The notes below the pieces were generated by a model. It had not been told where the DNA came from, did not search any database, and worked only from the letters and a program-made list of their open reading frames with translations. Shown here in pieces: positions 1-9,031 of a stretch of DNA of 37,262 nt; within the stretch, counting starts at the first letter, position 1; every line of letters starts with the position of its first letter. Made by a program: the position numbers and the translations under genes. The DNA comes from Chloroflexota bacterium (lineage in GTDB: Bacteria; Chloroflexota; Ktedonobacteria; Ktedonobacterales; JACDGC01). Location: the NCBI GenBank assembly GCA_021778805.1, contig JAJYBV010000026.1, positions 1 to 37,262 on the forward strand. Direction: 5' to 3'.

Positions 1-650
1 TGAGCAGAGTACATTGAGTGCCCATTGTTGAACAAACACTGACCGGCTACACACGGGTGGAGGTGGGGAAACAAGCCACACGATTCATCGTGTGGTGTTC
101 GTTTTGTGGCCACCCTTGGCGCCTACACTGCTCCGAAGCGCAAGCGCCGCTGTATCTCGTTTATTTTAGAGCATACACCGCGCGGTACACATGAGGCCAT
201 GCAATCCGGTAGGGGCGACCCTTGCGGTCGCCCTTGCTGCTCGGCTACCAATATTTCCCATCGGAAAATAAAATAAAAAGAGATTTTTGGGGACACCCCA
301 AACCCCGCGCAAGGGGCATCCGCCCCTTACGAATCCCTGGATTTTGTGGCCGCACGGTGGTTGTTTATATAAAAGATATTTTGGGAGGCGCCCCAAACCC
401 CGCGCAAGAGGCATCCGCCCCTTACGCATCCCCGGATTTTATGGCCGCACGGTGGTTGTTTATATAAAAGATATTTTGGGAGGCGCCCCAAACCCCGCGC
501 AAGGGGCATCCGCCCCTTACGCATCCCCGGATTTTGTGGTCGTGCGGTGGTTGTTTATATAAAAGAGATTTTTGGGAGGCGCCCCAAACCCCGCGCAAGG
601 GGCATCCGCCCCTTACGAATCCCTGGATTTTGTGGTCGTGCGGTCACACA
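1..650 (+). repeat. Modular intergenic repeat, copy 1 (left end outside window)
   Basis: Non-coding, hairpin-rich repeat. It contains the block GAGTACATTGAGTGCCC, the block GGTGGAGGTGGGGAAACAAG, a CACACGATTCATCGTGTG hairpin (about 78-95), the junction motif CCGCGCGGTACACATG (about 178-193), a GCGACC/GGTCGC hairpin (about 216-232) and the terminal GGGGACACCCC plus AAGGGGC/GCCCCTT hairpins. The same blocks in the same order recur at 15594-15965, 32783-33213 and 37032-37262. Reading frames through it are proline/arginine-rich by-products of the repeat and are not genes. The copy sits directly upstream of groES. Confidence 0.85.
287..645 (+). repeat. Four tandem copies of a 95-96 bp repeat module
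   Basis: The 3' module of the repeat is present four times head to tail. The CCCCAAACCCCGCGC core starts at about 296, 391, 486 and 582, giving periods of 95, 95 and 96 bp. Each unit has a GGGG...CCCC hairpin, an AAGGGGCATCCGCCCCTT hairpin and an AT-rich linker TTGTTTATATAAAAG. There are no unique spacers, so this is not a CRISPR array. Confidence 0.9.
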
Positions 651-810
651 TAAGGCAATATCTCCGAAAAAACTCTAACATATCTCTAACAATATTTATA
701 CGGTCTTCTAACAAACTCTGTGGTATTATCCTAATGGTCCGTTTGAAATAGTATCTAACGGCGCAGCCGAATGGCTGATTGAGACTGAATGTAAATATGG
801 GTTACGTGGT

Positions 811-1383
811 GTGAAAACATTGAATTCCGAATTACGAAGTGACGCCGTGCCTGAATACAGCAATTGCAGTGCGTGCGAAAACTGCGGCGTGGAATTTAAC
901 TGGATCCCGTTCACCGCAGGCGGAAAAAAATATTGCTGTTCGGGCTGTTCACAAGGCGGCCCGTGTTCGTGCGATTATGACACACCAGCAATTGCCGTTG
1001 CCTTGCCCATATTTGAGGAGTTAAATAAGAACATGGCAGCTAAATCATCGAAAACATCCAAATCAGCCTCTGGAGGAGAAGAAATGGCAAATAAAATTAA
1101 ACCGATTGGTGACCGCGTTGTAGTAAAACCGGCTCCCAAAGAAGAATTAACCAAGAGCGGGCTTATCATCCCCGATACCGCTAAAGAAAAACCACAGGAA
1201 GGCATTATTGTTGCTGTCGGCTCTGGCAAGCTGCAAGACAACGGCGAACGCTCTCCCATGGAATTAAAAGTTGGCGACCGGGTTTTGTTTTCTAAATACG
1301 GCGGCACAGAATTCAAACATGACGGCGAAGACCTTTTGGTTATGCGCGAATCTGATATTCTTGCAGTTCTTGCAGGCGAATAA
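811..1383 (+). CDS. groES: GroES co-chaperonin with an in-frame cysteine-rich N-terminal extension
   Basis: The C-terminal 99 residues are a complete GroES (Cpn10), the heptameric lid of GroEL: it starts [16 protein letters not shown] at base 1084, has the mobile-loop region around [13 protein letters not shown] and ends [10 protein letters not shown]. From a GTG at 811 the same frame runs without a stop through 91 extra codons. These hold eight cysteines (C19, C22, C25, C42, C43, C46, C52, C54) in a zinc-ribbon or metallothionein-like pattern ([28 protein letters not shown]), then a Lys/Ser-rich linker. Internal starts exist at 1033 (GAGGAG upstream) and 1084 (GGAGGAG at 1072-1078), so ordinary GroES is probably made as well as, or instead of, a 190-residue fusion. 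groEL follows after 56 nt. No clear CIRCE element was seen upstream. Confidence 0.9.
   Translation: MKTLNSELRSDAVPEYSNCSACENCGVEFNWIPFTAGGKKYCCSGCSQGGPCSCDYDTPAIAVALPIFEELNKNMAAKSSKTSKSASGGEEMANKIKPIGDRVVVKPAPKEELTKSGLIIPDTAKEKPQEGIIVAVGSGKLQDNGERSPMELKVGDRVLFSKYGGTEFKHDGEDLLVMRESDILAVLAGE
1072..1086 (+). promoter_or_regulatory. Internal ribosome binding site for plain GroES
   Basis: GGAGGAG at 1072-1078 lies 5 nt before the ATG at 1084 that begins the conserved GroES sequence. It is the strongest Shine-Dalgarno in the groES region; the GTG at 811 has no clear one. This supports initiation at 1084 and leaves open whether the upstream cysteine-rich part is translated separately, as a fusion, or both. 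Confidence 0.7.
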
Positions 1384-1439
1384 ATTAGCAACTAAGCTAC
1401 ATTCACGTTTCTAAACGTAAAAGGAGAATATATCTTCAC

Positions 1440-3068
1440 ATGGCAAAGCAAATTGTTTTCGACGAGACGGCTCGTCGCAAGCTGAAATCAGGTATAGATA
1501 TTTTAGCTCAAGCAGTTAAAACAACATTAGGCCCCAAAGGCCGCAACATTGCGCTGGATAAAAAATTTGGCGCGCCGACCGTAACCCACGACGGCGTTAC
1601 CATTGCTAAAGAAATTTCTTTGGAAGATCCGTTTGAAAATATGGGCGCGCAGCTGCTGAAAGAAGCCGCTGTAAAAACAAACGATGTTGCCGGTGACGGC
1701 ACGACAACCGCTACCGTTTTGGCTCAGGCCATTGTTAACGAAGGCTTGCGCAACCTTGCCGCAGGCGCCAACCCCATGCAGCTTCGCCAGGGTATCGAGC
1801 GCGGCGTTGAAGCCGTTGTGGAATACATCCGCACATTGGCTATTCCGGTTGAAAGCAAAAAAGAAATTGCGCAGATCGCCACCGTTTCTGCCGCAGATGA
1901 AATGATTGGCAATTTGATTGCCGATGTTATGGACCATGTTGGTAAAGACGGCGTTATTACTGTAGAAGAATCCCGCGGCGTAAATTTTGAAACAGAATAT
2001 GTTGAAGGCATGCAGATTGATAAAGGCTACAGCTCGGCGTATTTTGTCACCAACACCGACCGCATGGAAGCCGTTATCGAAGATTGCCACGTTCTGATTA
2101 CCGACAAGAAAATCAGCGCGGTCAACGATATTCTGCCGATTTTAGAGAAAATTACCCAAACCGGCCAACGCAATATCGTCATCGTTGCAGAAGATGTCGA
2201 CGGAGAAGCGCTTGCCACATTAGTTGTAAATAAAATGCGCGGCATGCTCAATGTGCTGGCAGTTAAGGCCCCCGGGTTTGGCGACCGCCGCAAAGAAATG
2301 CTCCGCGACTTGGCAATTTTAACCGGCGGACAGGTCATCAGCGAAGAGCTTGGCCGGCGCTTGGAAAATGTTACTATGGCAGACCTCGGAGAAGCCCGCC
2401 GCGTTATTGCCCGCAAAGATGACACCACCTTTGTTGAAGGCAAGGGCGACCAGTCTGAAATTCAGGCGCGCATTAAGCAGATCCGCGCGCAGATTGATGA
2501 AACCACCAGCGACTATGACCGCGAGAAATTGCAAGAGCGCCTTGCCAAGCTTTCCGGCGGCGTAGGAATTATTAAAGTTGGCGCCGGCACCGAAGTTGAG
2601 TTGAAATTCCGCAAAACACGTGTGGAAGACGCTTTGTCTTCAACCCGTTCTGCGGTTGAGGAAGGGTATGTTCCCGGCGGCACCGTTGCGTTGCTGAACG
2701 CAACAGAAGCGCTGGATAAATTAAATCTTACCGGCGACTCCTCAACCGGTGTGGCGATTTTGCGCCGCGCTTTGGAAGAACCAATGCGCCAAATTGCTGT
2801 AAACGCCGGATTGGATGGCGCCGTTATTGTTGAAGCCGTTCGCCGCGCGCAGCGCGAAAAAGCCGGCAACAAAAAAATCGGCTTTAATGTTATTACCGGC
2901 AAAACAGAAGATATGGTTGCCGCAGGTATTATTGACGCCGCTAAAGTGCAGCGCTTCGCGTTGCAAAACGCCGCCAGTATTGCCACTATGATTCTGACCA
3001 CTGAAGCTTTAGTAACCGATCTTCCTGAAAAGGAAAAACCGGCTCCGGCTCCGATGCCCGAATATTAA
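1440..3068 (+). CDS. groEL: Chaperonin GroEL
   Basis: Complete 60-kDa chaperonin of 542 residues, the usual family length. It forms the double-ring ATPase that folds proteins with GroES in the cytoplasm. Visible hallmarks are [10 protein letters not shown] near the N terminus, [11 protein letters not shown], the nucleotide-binding [12 protein letters not shown] with its catalytic aspartate, [15 protein letters not shown] in the apical/intermediate region, RVEDAL and a C-terminal ATP-contact segment. The usual VPGGGVALL reads VPGGTVALL. The tail lacks the GGM repeats of proteobacterial GroEL and ends in a Pro/Ala-rich PAPAPMPEY. The start is set by AAAGGAGAA at 1419-1427. It is transcribed with groES and followed by a strong terminator. 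Confidence 0.97.
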   Translation: MAKQIVFDETARRKLKSGIDILAQAVKTTLGPKGRNIALDKKFGAPTVTHDGVTIAKEISLEDPFENMGAQLLKEAAVKTNDVAGDGTTTATVLAQAIVNEGLRNLAAGANPMQLRQGIERGVEAVVEYIRTLAIPVESKKEIAQIATVSAADEMIGNLIADVMDHVGKDGVITVEESRGVNFETEYVEGMQIDKGYSSAYFVTNTDRMEAVIEDCHVLITDKKISAVNDILPILEKITQTGQRNIVIVAEDVDGEALATLVVNKMRGMLNVLAVKAPGFGDRRKEMLRDLAILTGGQVISEELGRRLENVTMADLGEARRVIARKDDTTFVEGKGDQSEIQARIKQIRAQIDETTSDYDREKLQERLAKLSGGVGIIKVGAGTEVELKFRKTRVEDALSSTRSAVEEGYVPGGTVALLNATEALDKLNLTGDSSTGVAILRRALEEPMRQIAVNAGLDGAVIVEAVRRAQREKAGNKKIGFNVITGKTEDMVAAGIIDAAKVQRFALQNAASIATMILTTEALVTDLPEKEKPAPAPMPEY

Positions 3069-3089
3069 TCGCGTTTTTCCTCAAAAGCG

Positions 3090-3125
3090 GACCGAAGGAA
3101 ATACTATTTCCTTCGGTCTTTTTTA
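3090..3125 (+). terminator. Rho-independent terminator after groEL
   Basis: A 12-bp perfect stem, GACCGAAGGAAA (3090-3101) with TTTCCTTCGGTC (3107-3118), with a 5-nt loop, is followed by a run of six T. It lies 22 nt after the groEL stop. Confidence 0.95.
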
Positions 3126-3278
3126 TGTTTTCTCCTTAAATCACTTGCGCGCAAAGTAACGATTCTGTTCCAAACCACGAAACGCCCGCAATATTTTTTT
3201 GCCATGAGTATACTAAACAAGAGTATGTTTTTTTGAGTGTGGGATTTCGTTTGAGTTTACTTGAACTGAAAGTGTGCT

Positions 3279-5684
3279 ATGTCTGATTCTTCTTTGCGCC
3301 ATGGATGGAATACCGGATTCCCGTCCCGGCATACTGCCGCAAATTATCAAAAATGGTATATACGCCGCCGCAGGTTTATTATGTTCCGCATGCGGATGCG
3401 TAAATATCAAACAAAAGAAAAAGCTGTTTTGCGCCGCAATACATTCATGGCGTTTCTTTCGGTATGTGTTGCCGCAGTAATTATTTTTATCGCCGCAGGG
3501 GCCGAATATTCCATGGTGTACTTCCAGCAGCAGCAAATTGCGCTGGAAAGCATTTACGCGCAGTCTACCGGAACCGACAGCATACGAATGTATGATATGC
3601 ATGGCCAGCTGATTTATCAGTCGGATATCTATGGCATAAAACACAGTGTGTGCTACTACCAAATGCCGGATATTCTGCAAAAAGCTACTGTGGCTATTGA
3701 AGATCGAACATTTTGGACAAATTCCGGCATCGATCTGCATAGAATAATCGGCGCTTTTGCCGCTGATGTGCATTCTGATTCGATTGTTCAAGGGGCCAGC
3801 ACAATTACGCAGCAGCTGCTGAAAAATACGGTTCTAAACGCCAAAATTACCTATACACGCAAACTGCAAGAAGCAATTTTAGCGGTTGGGTTAACCGAAA
3901 CCGGTTTATATACGAAACAGCAGATTATGGAAATGTACCTGAACACCATCCCTTACGGCCCGGATATCTATGGAATCGACGCTGCCGCGCATGAATATTT
4001 TAATTATTCCGATGCGCCAAGCGTAAATACCGATTGTTCGATACAAACTAACACCGGCGGGCTAACTGCTTCCCAGCATTTAGATCTTGCGCAATCTTCT
4101 TTTTTAGCCGGCATACCCGATAATCCCAATATCTATAATCCAATGACGCCGACCGGTCTGCAAAACACGTTAACGCGGCAGAAATTAGTTCTGCAGGGAA
4201 TGGTTCAGATGGGGTATATTACCGCCGCGCAGGCAACTGCGGCAGAACAAGAATCTGCCGGGCCGCACTTTTTAACGCCGGCGTCTCCTGCGCTGGACCT
4301 CGCGCCGAATTTTGTAAACTACGCGCTGCAGCAGCTGGCGGATATGATTGGAAGCGGCCAAATTAACATATCCCGTTCAGGGCTTTCGGTGTATACAACA
4401 TTGGATTTACCTTTGCAGCAAAAAACGCAGCAATATATGTATCAGCATTTGTTTGGCAATGATATGGATGACTATGGCGGCTATATTCGGAATGATAACG
4501 CGACAGATTCAGCGGCAGTTTTAATTCAGCAAAGCACCGGAGATCTGCGTGTTTTGCTGGGCAGCTGGGATTTTAACGCAACAAAAACACCGTATGGCGC
4601 GCCGGTAGCCGGGCAATTTGATGTGGCTACACAGGGATTTCGGCAAATTGGCTCTACATTTAAGCCGATGTTATATACCACCGCGTTTGAAATGGGGTGG
4701 TATCCATCTATGCCGATATCCGATTTGCCAACCATTTTCCCCAACGTTGGAAAATCCGGCAGCTATAACTACCAGCAAGACGGTGTATATAAGCCGCTGG
4801 ACGCCTATCGCGGTGTGTTTGCGGGAGATATTTATGTGCGTGAAGCAGTGCAGCATTCATTGGATATTCCCGCAGTAAAAACGCTGTCTTTTGTTGGGGT
4901 GGGTAATATGCTTTCGGCGTTGGCGCGATTTGGCATAACGCAGTATAAGGGCACGCCTGGTCTTTCAATGGCGCTAGGCGCGCTGGAAATGCGGCCGATA
5001 GATCTTGCCCACGCCTTTACAGTTATCGCCAATTATGGGCGTGATATTCCAATAAACGCCATTCAAAGCATCAGCGATTCGCAAGGCAACACTATTTACA
5101 ATTACACTCCTCCGCAAGGAATACAAGTTTTTGAGCCACAGGCAACATTTTTAACAACTTCGGTTATTACCGATAATAAAACACGCGCTGCCGCATTTGG
5201 AATATGCAGCCCGCTGCGCCTGTATACCGCAACTCAAGCGCAATGCCAATATCAAAATAATCCCGGCATCGATTATCCGGCGGCGGCAAAAACCGGCACT
5301 ACCGATAATTTAACAAACGATTGGGCGGCAGGGTTTACAACACAATATACGGGGGTTGTTTGGGTGGGGAATAGCAATGAGGCAGATGGAATGTATCATA
5401 TTGACGGTATAACCGGGTCCGCGCCGATTTGGCAGAAAATGATGCTTGCCTCTTTAGGCTGTAAATATCCCGGAACAGGAAGCGCGGAAGGGTGTTCTGC
5501 GCCGCAGCGGTTCCCGATTCCGCCCGGAATAGTGCAGACAACAGCTACTTTGAACGGGCGAACCTCCGCCGATTGGTTCGCAACGGTAAATATGCCGCAA
5601 GATACAAATATCGGCAACGCCGGAAGTATGCCTTGTATCATTCCGAATTATCAAGTTGACGCAAACGCATTCAGTTTCTGCTGA
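3279..5684 (+). CDS. Class A penicillin-binding protein (glycosyltransferase/transpeptidase)
   Basis: Bifunctional murein synthase of about 801 residues, anchored by one TM helix (about residues 56-73), with catalytic domains outside the membrane. The GT51 domain shows EDRTFW (catalytic E141), GASTITQQLLKN (172-183), RKLQEA and IMEMYLNTIPYG. The transpeptidase domain shows STFK (S459, K462), a second motif SLD (527-529) where SxN is usual, and KTGT (671-674). The N-terminal cytoplasmic segment is Arg-rich. The first ATG (3279) lacks a clear Shine-Dalgarno; an ATG at 3381 (MFRMRMRKYQ) would also keep the TM helix. The C terminus is a short Cys- and Pro-containing tail without a recognised domain. 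Transcribed alone. Confidence 0.93.
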   Translation: MSDSSLRHGWNTGFPSRHTAANYQKWYIRRRRFIMFRMRMRKYQTKEKAVLRRNTFMAFLSVCVAAVIIFIAAGAEYSMVYFQQQQIALESIYAQSTGTDSIRMYDMHGQLIYQSDIYGIKHSVCYYQMPDILQKATVAIEDRTFWTNSGIDLHRIIGAFAADVHSDSIVQGASTITQQLLKNTVLNAKITYTRKLQEAILAVGLTETGLYTKQQIMEMYLNTIPYGPDIYGIDAAAHEYFNYSDAPSVNTDCSIQTNTGGLTASQHLDLAQSSFLAGIPDNPNIYNPMTPTGLQNTLTRQKLVLQGMVQMGYITAAQATAAEQESAGPHFLTPASPALDLAPNFVNYALQQLADMIGSGQINISRSGLSVYTTLDLPLQQKTQQYMYQHLFGNDMDDYGGYIRNDNATDSAAVLIQQSTGDLRVLLGSWDFNATKTPYGAPVAGQFDVATQGFRQIGSTFKPMLYTTAFEMGWYPSMPISDLPTIFPNVGKSGSYNYQQDGVYKPLDAYRGVFAGDIYVREAVQHSLDIPAVKTLSFVGVGNMLSALARFGITQYKGTPGLSMALGALEMRPIDLAHAFTVIANYGRDIPINAIQSISDSQGNTIYNYTPPQGIQVFEPQATFLTTSVITDNKTRAAAFGICSPLRLYTATQAQCQYQNNPGIDYPAAAKTGTTDNLTNDWAAGFTTQYTGVVWVGNSNEADGMYHIDGITGSAPIWQKMMLASLGCKYPGTGSAEGCSAPQRFPIPPGIVQTTATLNGRTSADWFATVNMPQDTNIGNAGSMPCIIPNYQVDANAFSFC

Positions 5685-5686
5685 AT

Positions 5687-5715
5687 GCGCGCAAGGGGTT
5701 TATTGCCCCTTGCGC
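5687..5715. terminator. Hairpin between convergent PBP and acyl-CoA ligase genes
   Basis: GCGCAAGGGG (5689-5698) pairs with CCCCTTGCGC (5706-5715) around a 7-nt loop. It starts right after the PBP stop, between two convergent genes. There is no T run on either side. The stem resembles the CGCAAGGGG hairpin of the intergenic repeat family and could be a remnant of it acting as a bidirectional transcript end. Confidence 0.45.
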
Positions 5716-5750
5716 ACTGTCGCTGCACAGCAGCGGTTCAGCGTTTTACT

Positions 5751-7292
5751 TTAAATGGAAGTGACGATCTGGCGGGCGTCTTCGCGCAGTTCCCGGCGTA
5801 AAACTTTGCCGGTATTATTTTCCGGCAAGGTATCGCGGAATACAACACGGCGCGGCGCTTTAAATACGGCCATGTTTGATCGGCAATAATCGATGATCTC
5901 TTGTTCGGAAGCCTGCGCCCCAGGTTTTAGAACAAGAAACGCAAACACCGATTCACCTTGGTAAGGATCCGGCGCAGGGACAACCGCAGCTTTTGCAACA
6001 GCTGGGTGCCGGAAAAGCGTTTCTTCAACTTCGCGCGGGTATACATTATAGCCCGAAACATTGATCATATCTTTCAGCCGGTCGACAATATAGTAATAGC
6101 CGTCGCCGTCTACGGTGGCCAAATCGCCGGTGTGCAGCCAATTATCTTTCAGTGTTTTGGCGGTGTCTTCGCTGCGTTTATAGTAGCCGCTCATAATATT
6201 GGCGCCGCTGCAGATTAATTCGCCGATGGTTCCCATTGGCACATCTTTGCCGGTTTCTGGATTGACAATGCGCACCAGCACGCCGGGAGCCGCCGGGCCA
6301 ACAGAGCCTGCTTTGCTGAATGGCCCCGCGGCGTTGGTGGTAACAACTGGAGACGCTTCGGTTAGGCCATAACCTTCGGTGATATCTACTCCGGTAACGT
6401 TTTTAAAGTTTTCCAGAATTTGTACTGGCAGCGCCGCCGCTCCGGATCCACAGTAACGCAGTGAGGAAAGATTATACGATTTGGCGGTTGGCAAATTTGC
6501 CCATGCAATATACATTGGCGGCGCGCCATGCACCGCAGTAATTTTATATTTTTGGATCATACCCAGCGCGGCAGCCGGATCGAATCGTTCCATTAACACC
6601 ATGGTGGCGCCAACCAGCACGGAAAGATTCATGGCGACATTCATAGCGTAGATATGGAATAGCGGCAGACCAACCCACACAACATCGCTGCCATCCAGCC
6701 CGATGCGTTGAGATGTATTCATTTGGTTGCAGTTGCCGATGAAATTTCCATGGGTAAGCATTGCGCCTTTGGGTTTGCCGGTTGTTCCCGATGTATAGCA
6801 GATAACTGCAACATCGCTGCTGTTGATAGCGGTTTTTGGCGGATCTTCAGTGGAGGTGGATCCAAACGCGCCGGCCCATGAAAGCGCGCCGGCAGGGGTT
6901 TGCGCCGCTGCGTTGACAATAATTTTTAATGAAGGAATTTCCGTTGCGGCGGCTTGTAAAGCGGGGTAAAACATTCCCACCGTAATAGCGGCTTTGGCTT
7001 CGCAGTCATTTAAAATAAACGCAATTTCCTGCGCTTTATACAGCGGATTTAAGGGAATAACAATGCCGCCGATGCGCATAACCCCATAATATGCTTCTAA
7101 GAATAGGGGAATATTGTGCATATAAATTGCGACTCGGTCGCCTTTTTGCACACCTAATTTTAAAAGTCCGTTGGCTACCTGATTTGCGCGTTCATTAAAT
7201 TCTTTGTACGTGGTAGCCTGATCATGAAAAATAAATGCGGTTTTACCGGGTTCTCGCGCCGCGGTAATTTGTAGAACTTCACCCAGATTCAT
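5751..7292 (-). CDS. Long-chain fatty-acid-CoA ligase (AMP-forming)
   Basis: ANL-superfamily adenylate-forming enzyme of 513 residues. Motifs in order: P-loop YTSGTTGKPKG (about 166-176), GYGLTEASP in the adenylate-binding region, LHTGDLATVDGDGYYYIVDRLKD with the hinge aspartate and RLKD, GYNVYPREVEE, and a C-terminal NNTGKVLRREL containing the catalytic lysine. Members activate fatty or aryl acids to acyl-AMP and then acyl-CoA. This layout and length match FadD-like ligases, but substrate chain length cannot be read from sequence. A GAGGCGGG Shine-Dalgarno precedes the ATG. No beta-oxidation genes lie next to it. Confidence 0.92.
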   Translation of the reverse strand: MNLGEVLQITAAREPGKTAFIFHDQATTYKEFNERANQVANGLLKLGVQKGDRVAIYMHNIPLFLEAYYGVMRIGGIVIPLNPLYKAQEIAFILNDCEAKAAITVGMFYPALQAAATEIPSLKIIVNAAAQTPAGALSWAGAFGSTSTEDPPKTAINSSDVAVICYTSGTTGKPKGAMLTHGNFIGNCNQMNTSQRIGLDGSDVVWVGLPLFHIYAMNVAMNLSVLVGATMVLMERFDPAAALGMIQKYKITAVHGAPPMYIAWANLPTAKSYNLSSLRYCGSGAAALPVQILENFKNVTGVDITEGYGLTEASPVVTTNAAGPFSKAGSVGPAAPGVLVRIVNPETGKDVPMGTIGELICSGANIMSGYYKRSEDTAKTLKDNWLHTGDLATVDGDGYYYIVDRLKDMINVSGYNVYPREVEETLFRHPAVAKAAVVPAPDPYQGESVFAFLVLKPGAQASEQEIIDYCRSNMAVFKAPRRVVFRDTLPENNTGKVLRRELREDARQIVTSI

Positions 7293-7404
7293 ACTGTGCC
7301 CGCCTCTTCGTTGAGAGTATTCAACGCCATTCGCAAATTATGGATTGGTCGCTGTTATATTAACCATAGTATACAATATCTTCTTCCGTTTCCATGCAAA
7401 ATTT

Positions 7405-8928
7405 TTATGAATTTGGCTGTAAACTGGGTATACTTGCCGTAAATATCTCTTGTATTCCCGTTATTGTGTCGTTCCACAGCGGATGCGCGAAATAATTATC
7501 TGCCGCTAGCCCCTGATAATCGCCAATAAATCCGGAGCCGTTGTCATCAATTGGTTCATCAATAAGGGGATTCCAGCTTTGCAAGGTAACGCGAATCGGC
7601 GTATGAAATGAAATTCCGTTGTTGTTAGATTGAATTAAGTATACGTCGATATATTGTATTAATGGATCGGCTTGAGTTGAAAAATAGGATATACTTACAA
7701 CACCATCCGGCGCTACCGCAATTTGCGGCTGAAAATGATTGACATTTGCCGTTGTTGTATCCGGATTTACAGTGGTAGGCTGCGACCATGTTTGACCTTC
7801 ATCTACAGATGTTGCCAGCATTATTTCCGATCCGTTTGCTGTTTCATCCGGCCAAGCAATATAGAGCTTGCCGCTTTTAGGATCTGAAGCCAGCGTAGGC
7901 AGTGAAAAATTGCGGTAATTTTGCCCCGGAAACGGCGATGGCAGATCGTGTATTTGTGCGATGAGGGCTGGCGCGCTCCACGTAGCGCCGCCGTCGCGCG
8001 AAGTTATGGCCAGCAATCTGGTTGGTATTTTGGGCGGATTATTCAGGATATCTACATAAGCGTCTGCAACAACGATAGCGCCGTCCGGTTCTACGACCGG
8101 TATAGCGCCAAGAGCGCCGTCGCACTGTAATGAGTTGCTCGGCCGGCCTTCGCCGGGATTTGTGCAGAATGACGCGCTGCCGTTGATTATTTTTTCGGGG
8201 CTGAAACTGGCTCCGCCATCTGTTGAAGCGGAAAACGCAAGTTTCTGCACACAAGGTATGGCGCTGCCACAGGGCGGCTGATTATTATCATATGACCAAA
8301 CGACATAAATGTTGCCGCGATAGGGGCTGTGCGTATCATCTACTGTTATCCATGGTTTATCGTTGAATATGGCGCCGGATGTGTCTTCGTACACCGTAAC
8401 AGGATTGCCGAACGTGCGGCCGCCATTATGCGAAACGGAAACCGATATGCCGCTGATATTATTGTTATCGGTAAATAATACTCCGGCGTAAACACTGCCA
8501 TCCGGACCGAAAGCAAAACTAATATCAGATGTAATATACGACGCAGGGAAACCGGGCAGCGGCCCCGTATCAGTCCAAGTGCATCCTCCGTCGAAAGACA
8601 CAAAAGTGCCAATTTGAAAGAGATATTTAGCGGGATTGGTAAAATATTTTGAACCGCCGATGAGATGCAGCGAATTGTTTGGGTCTTCCGCAATATTTGG
8701 TTCGCTATGCGCTTTATATTGGGATCCGGTAATAGCAACATTCTTATACGGCCCGTTGGAATTATTGCCCAACTGCACACAGTTACCGCCGTTATGGAGT
8801 GAGTATATGGGAACAGTGGATGTTGAATGAGCGGCAAAAGGTGACGAGCACGCCGCAACTGTAAGCAAACAAAGGCAAAGCGCAAGGAAACGCCGTAATC
8901 TCGGCAAATAAATTGAATACATTCTCAT
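7405..8928 (-). CDS. Secreted lipoprotein with BNR/Asp-box repeats (sialidase-like propeller)
   Basis: Predicted lipoprotein of 507 residues. An Arg-rich N terminus is followed by a hydrophobic stretch and the lipobox VAAC, so it should be anchored on the outer face of the membrane. The body carries at least six Asp-box motifs (SxDxGxTW type): SFDGGCTW, SHNGGRTF, STDGGASF, SRDGGATW, SVDEGQTW and SNNNGISF. These are the hallmark of six-bladed beta-propellers such as sialidases and related glycosidases. I do not see the sialidase arginine triad clearly, so hydrolase activity is unproven. Start is either the ATG at 8928 or the one at 8922; AGAAAG lies better spaced for the second. Confidence 0.85.
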   Translation of the reverse strand: MRMYSIYLPRLRRFLALCLCLLTVAACSSPFAAHSTSTVPIYSLHNGGNCVQLGNNSNGPYKNVAITGSQYKAHSEPNIAEDPNNSLHLIGGSKYFTNPAKYLFQIGTFVSFDGGCTWTDTGPLPGFPASYITSDISFAFGPDGSVYAGVLFTDNNNISGISVSVSHNGGRTFGNPVTVYEDTSGAIFNDKPWITVDDTHSPYRGNIYVVWSYDNNQPPCGSAIPCVQKLAFSASTDGGASFSPEKIINGSASFCTNPGEGRPSNSLQCDGALGAIPVVEPDGAIVVADAYVDILNNPPKIPTRLLAITSRDGGATWSAPALIAQIHDLPSPFPGQNYRNFSLPTLASDPKSGKLYIAWPDETANGSEIMLATSVDEGQTWSQPTTVNPDTTTANVNHFQPQIAVAPDGVVSISYFSTQADPLIQYIDVYLIQSNNNGISFHTPIRVTLQSWNPLIDEPIDDNGSGFIGDYQGLAADNYFAHPLWNDTITGIQEIFTASIPSLQPNS

Positions 8929-9031
8929 TTCTTTCTGCGTAGAGCAATATTTGAAAAAAACATTTAGATATCGTATCCTTTATATCAGAAAACCGCATAA
9001 AGAGCAATAAAATAAATTTTGATGGATACCT

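Noticed and set aside
166-562. Overlapping open frames on both strands in the repeat (Pro/Arg-rich, e.g. GHPPLT, ARVAPTGLHG)
   Set aside because: They fall inside the repeated modules, recur in every copy in several frames, and lack ribosome binding sites; they are by-products of GC-rich hairpins.
640-810. CIRCE (HrcA operator) upstream of groES
   Set aside because: No TTAGCACTC-N9-GAGTGCTAA-like sequence found; only loose TCTAACA direct repeats at about 673-713.
975-2090. Long minus-strand frames opposite groES-groEL
   Set aside because: Antisense shadows of well-conserved chaperonin genes with no family resemblance.
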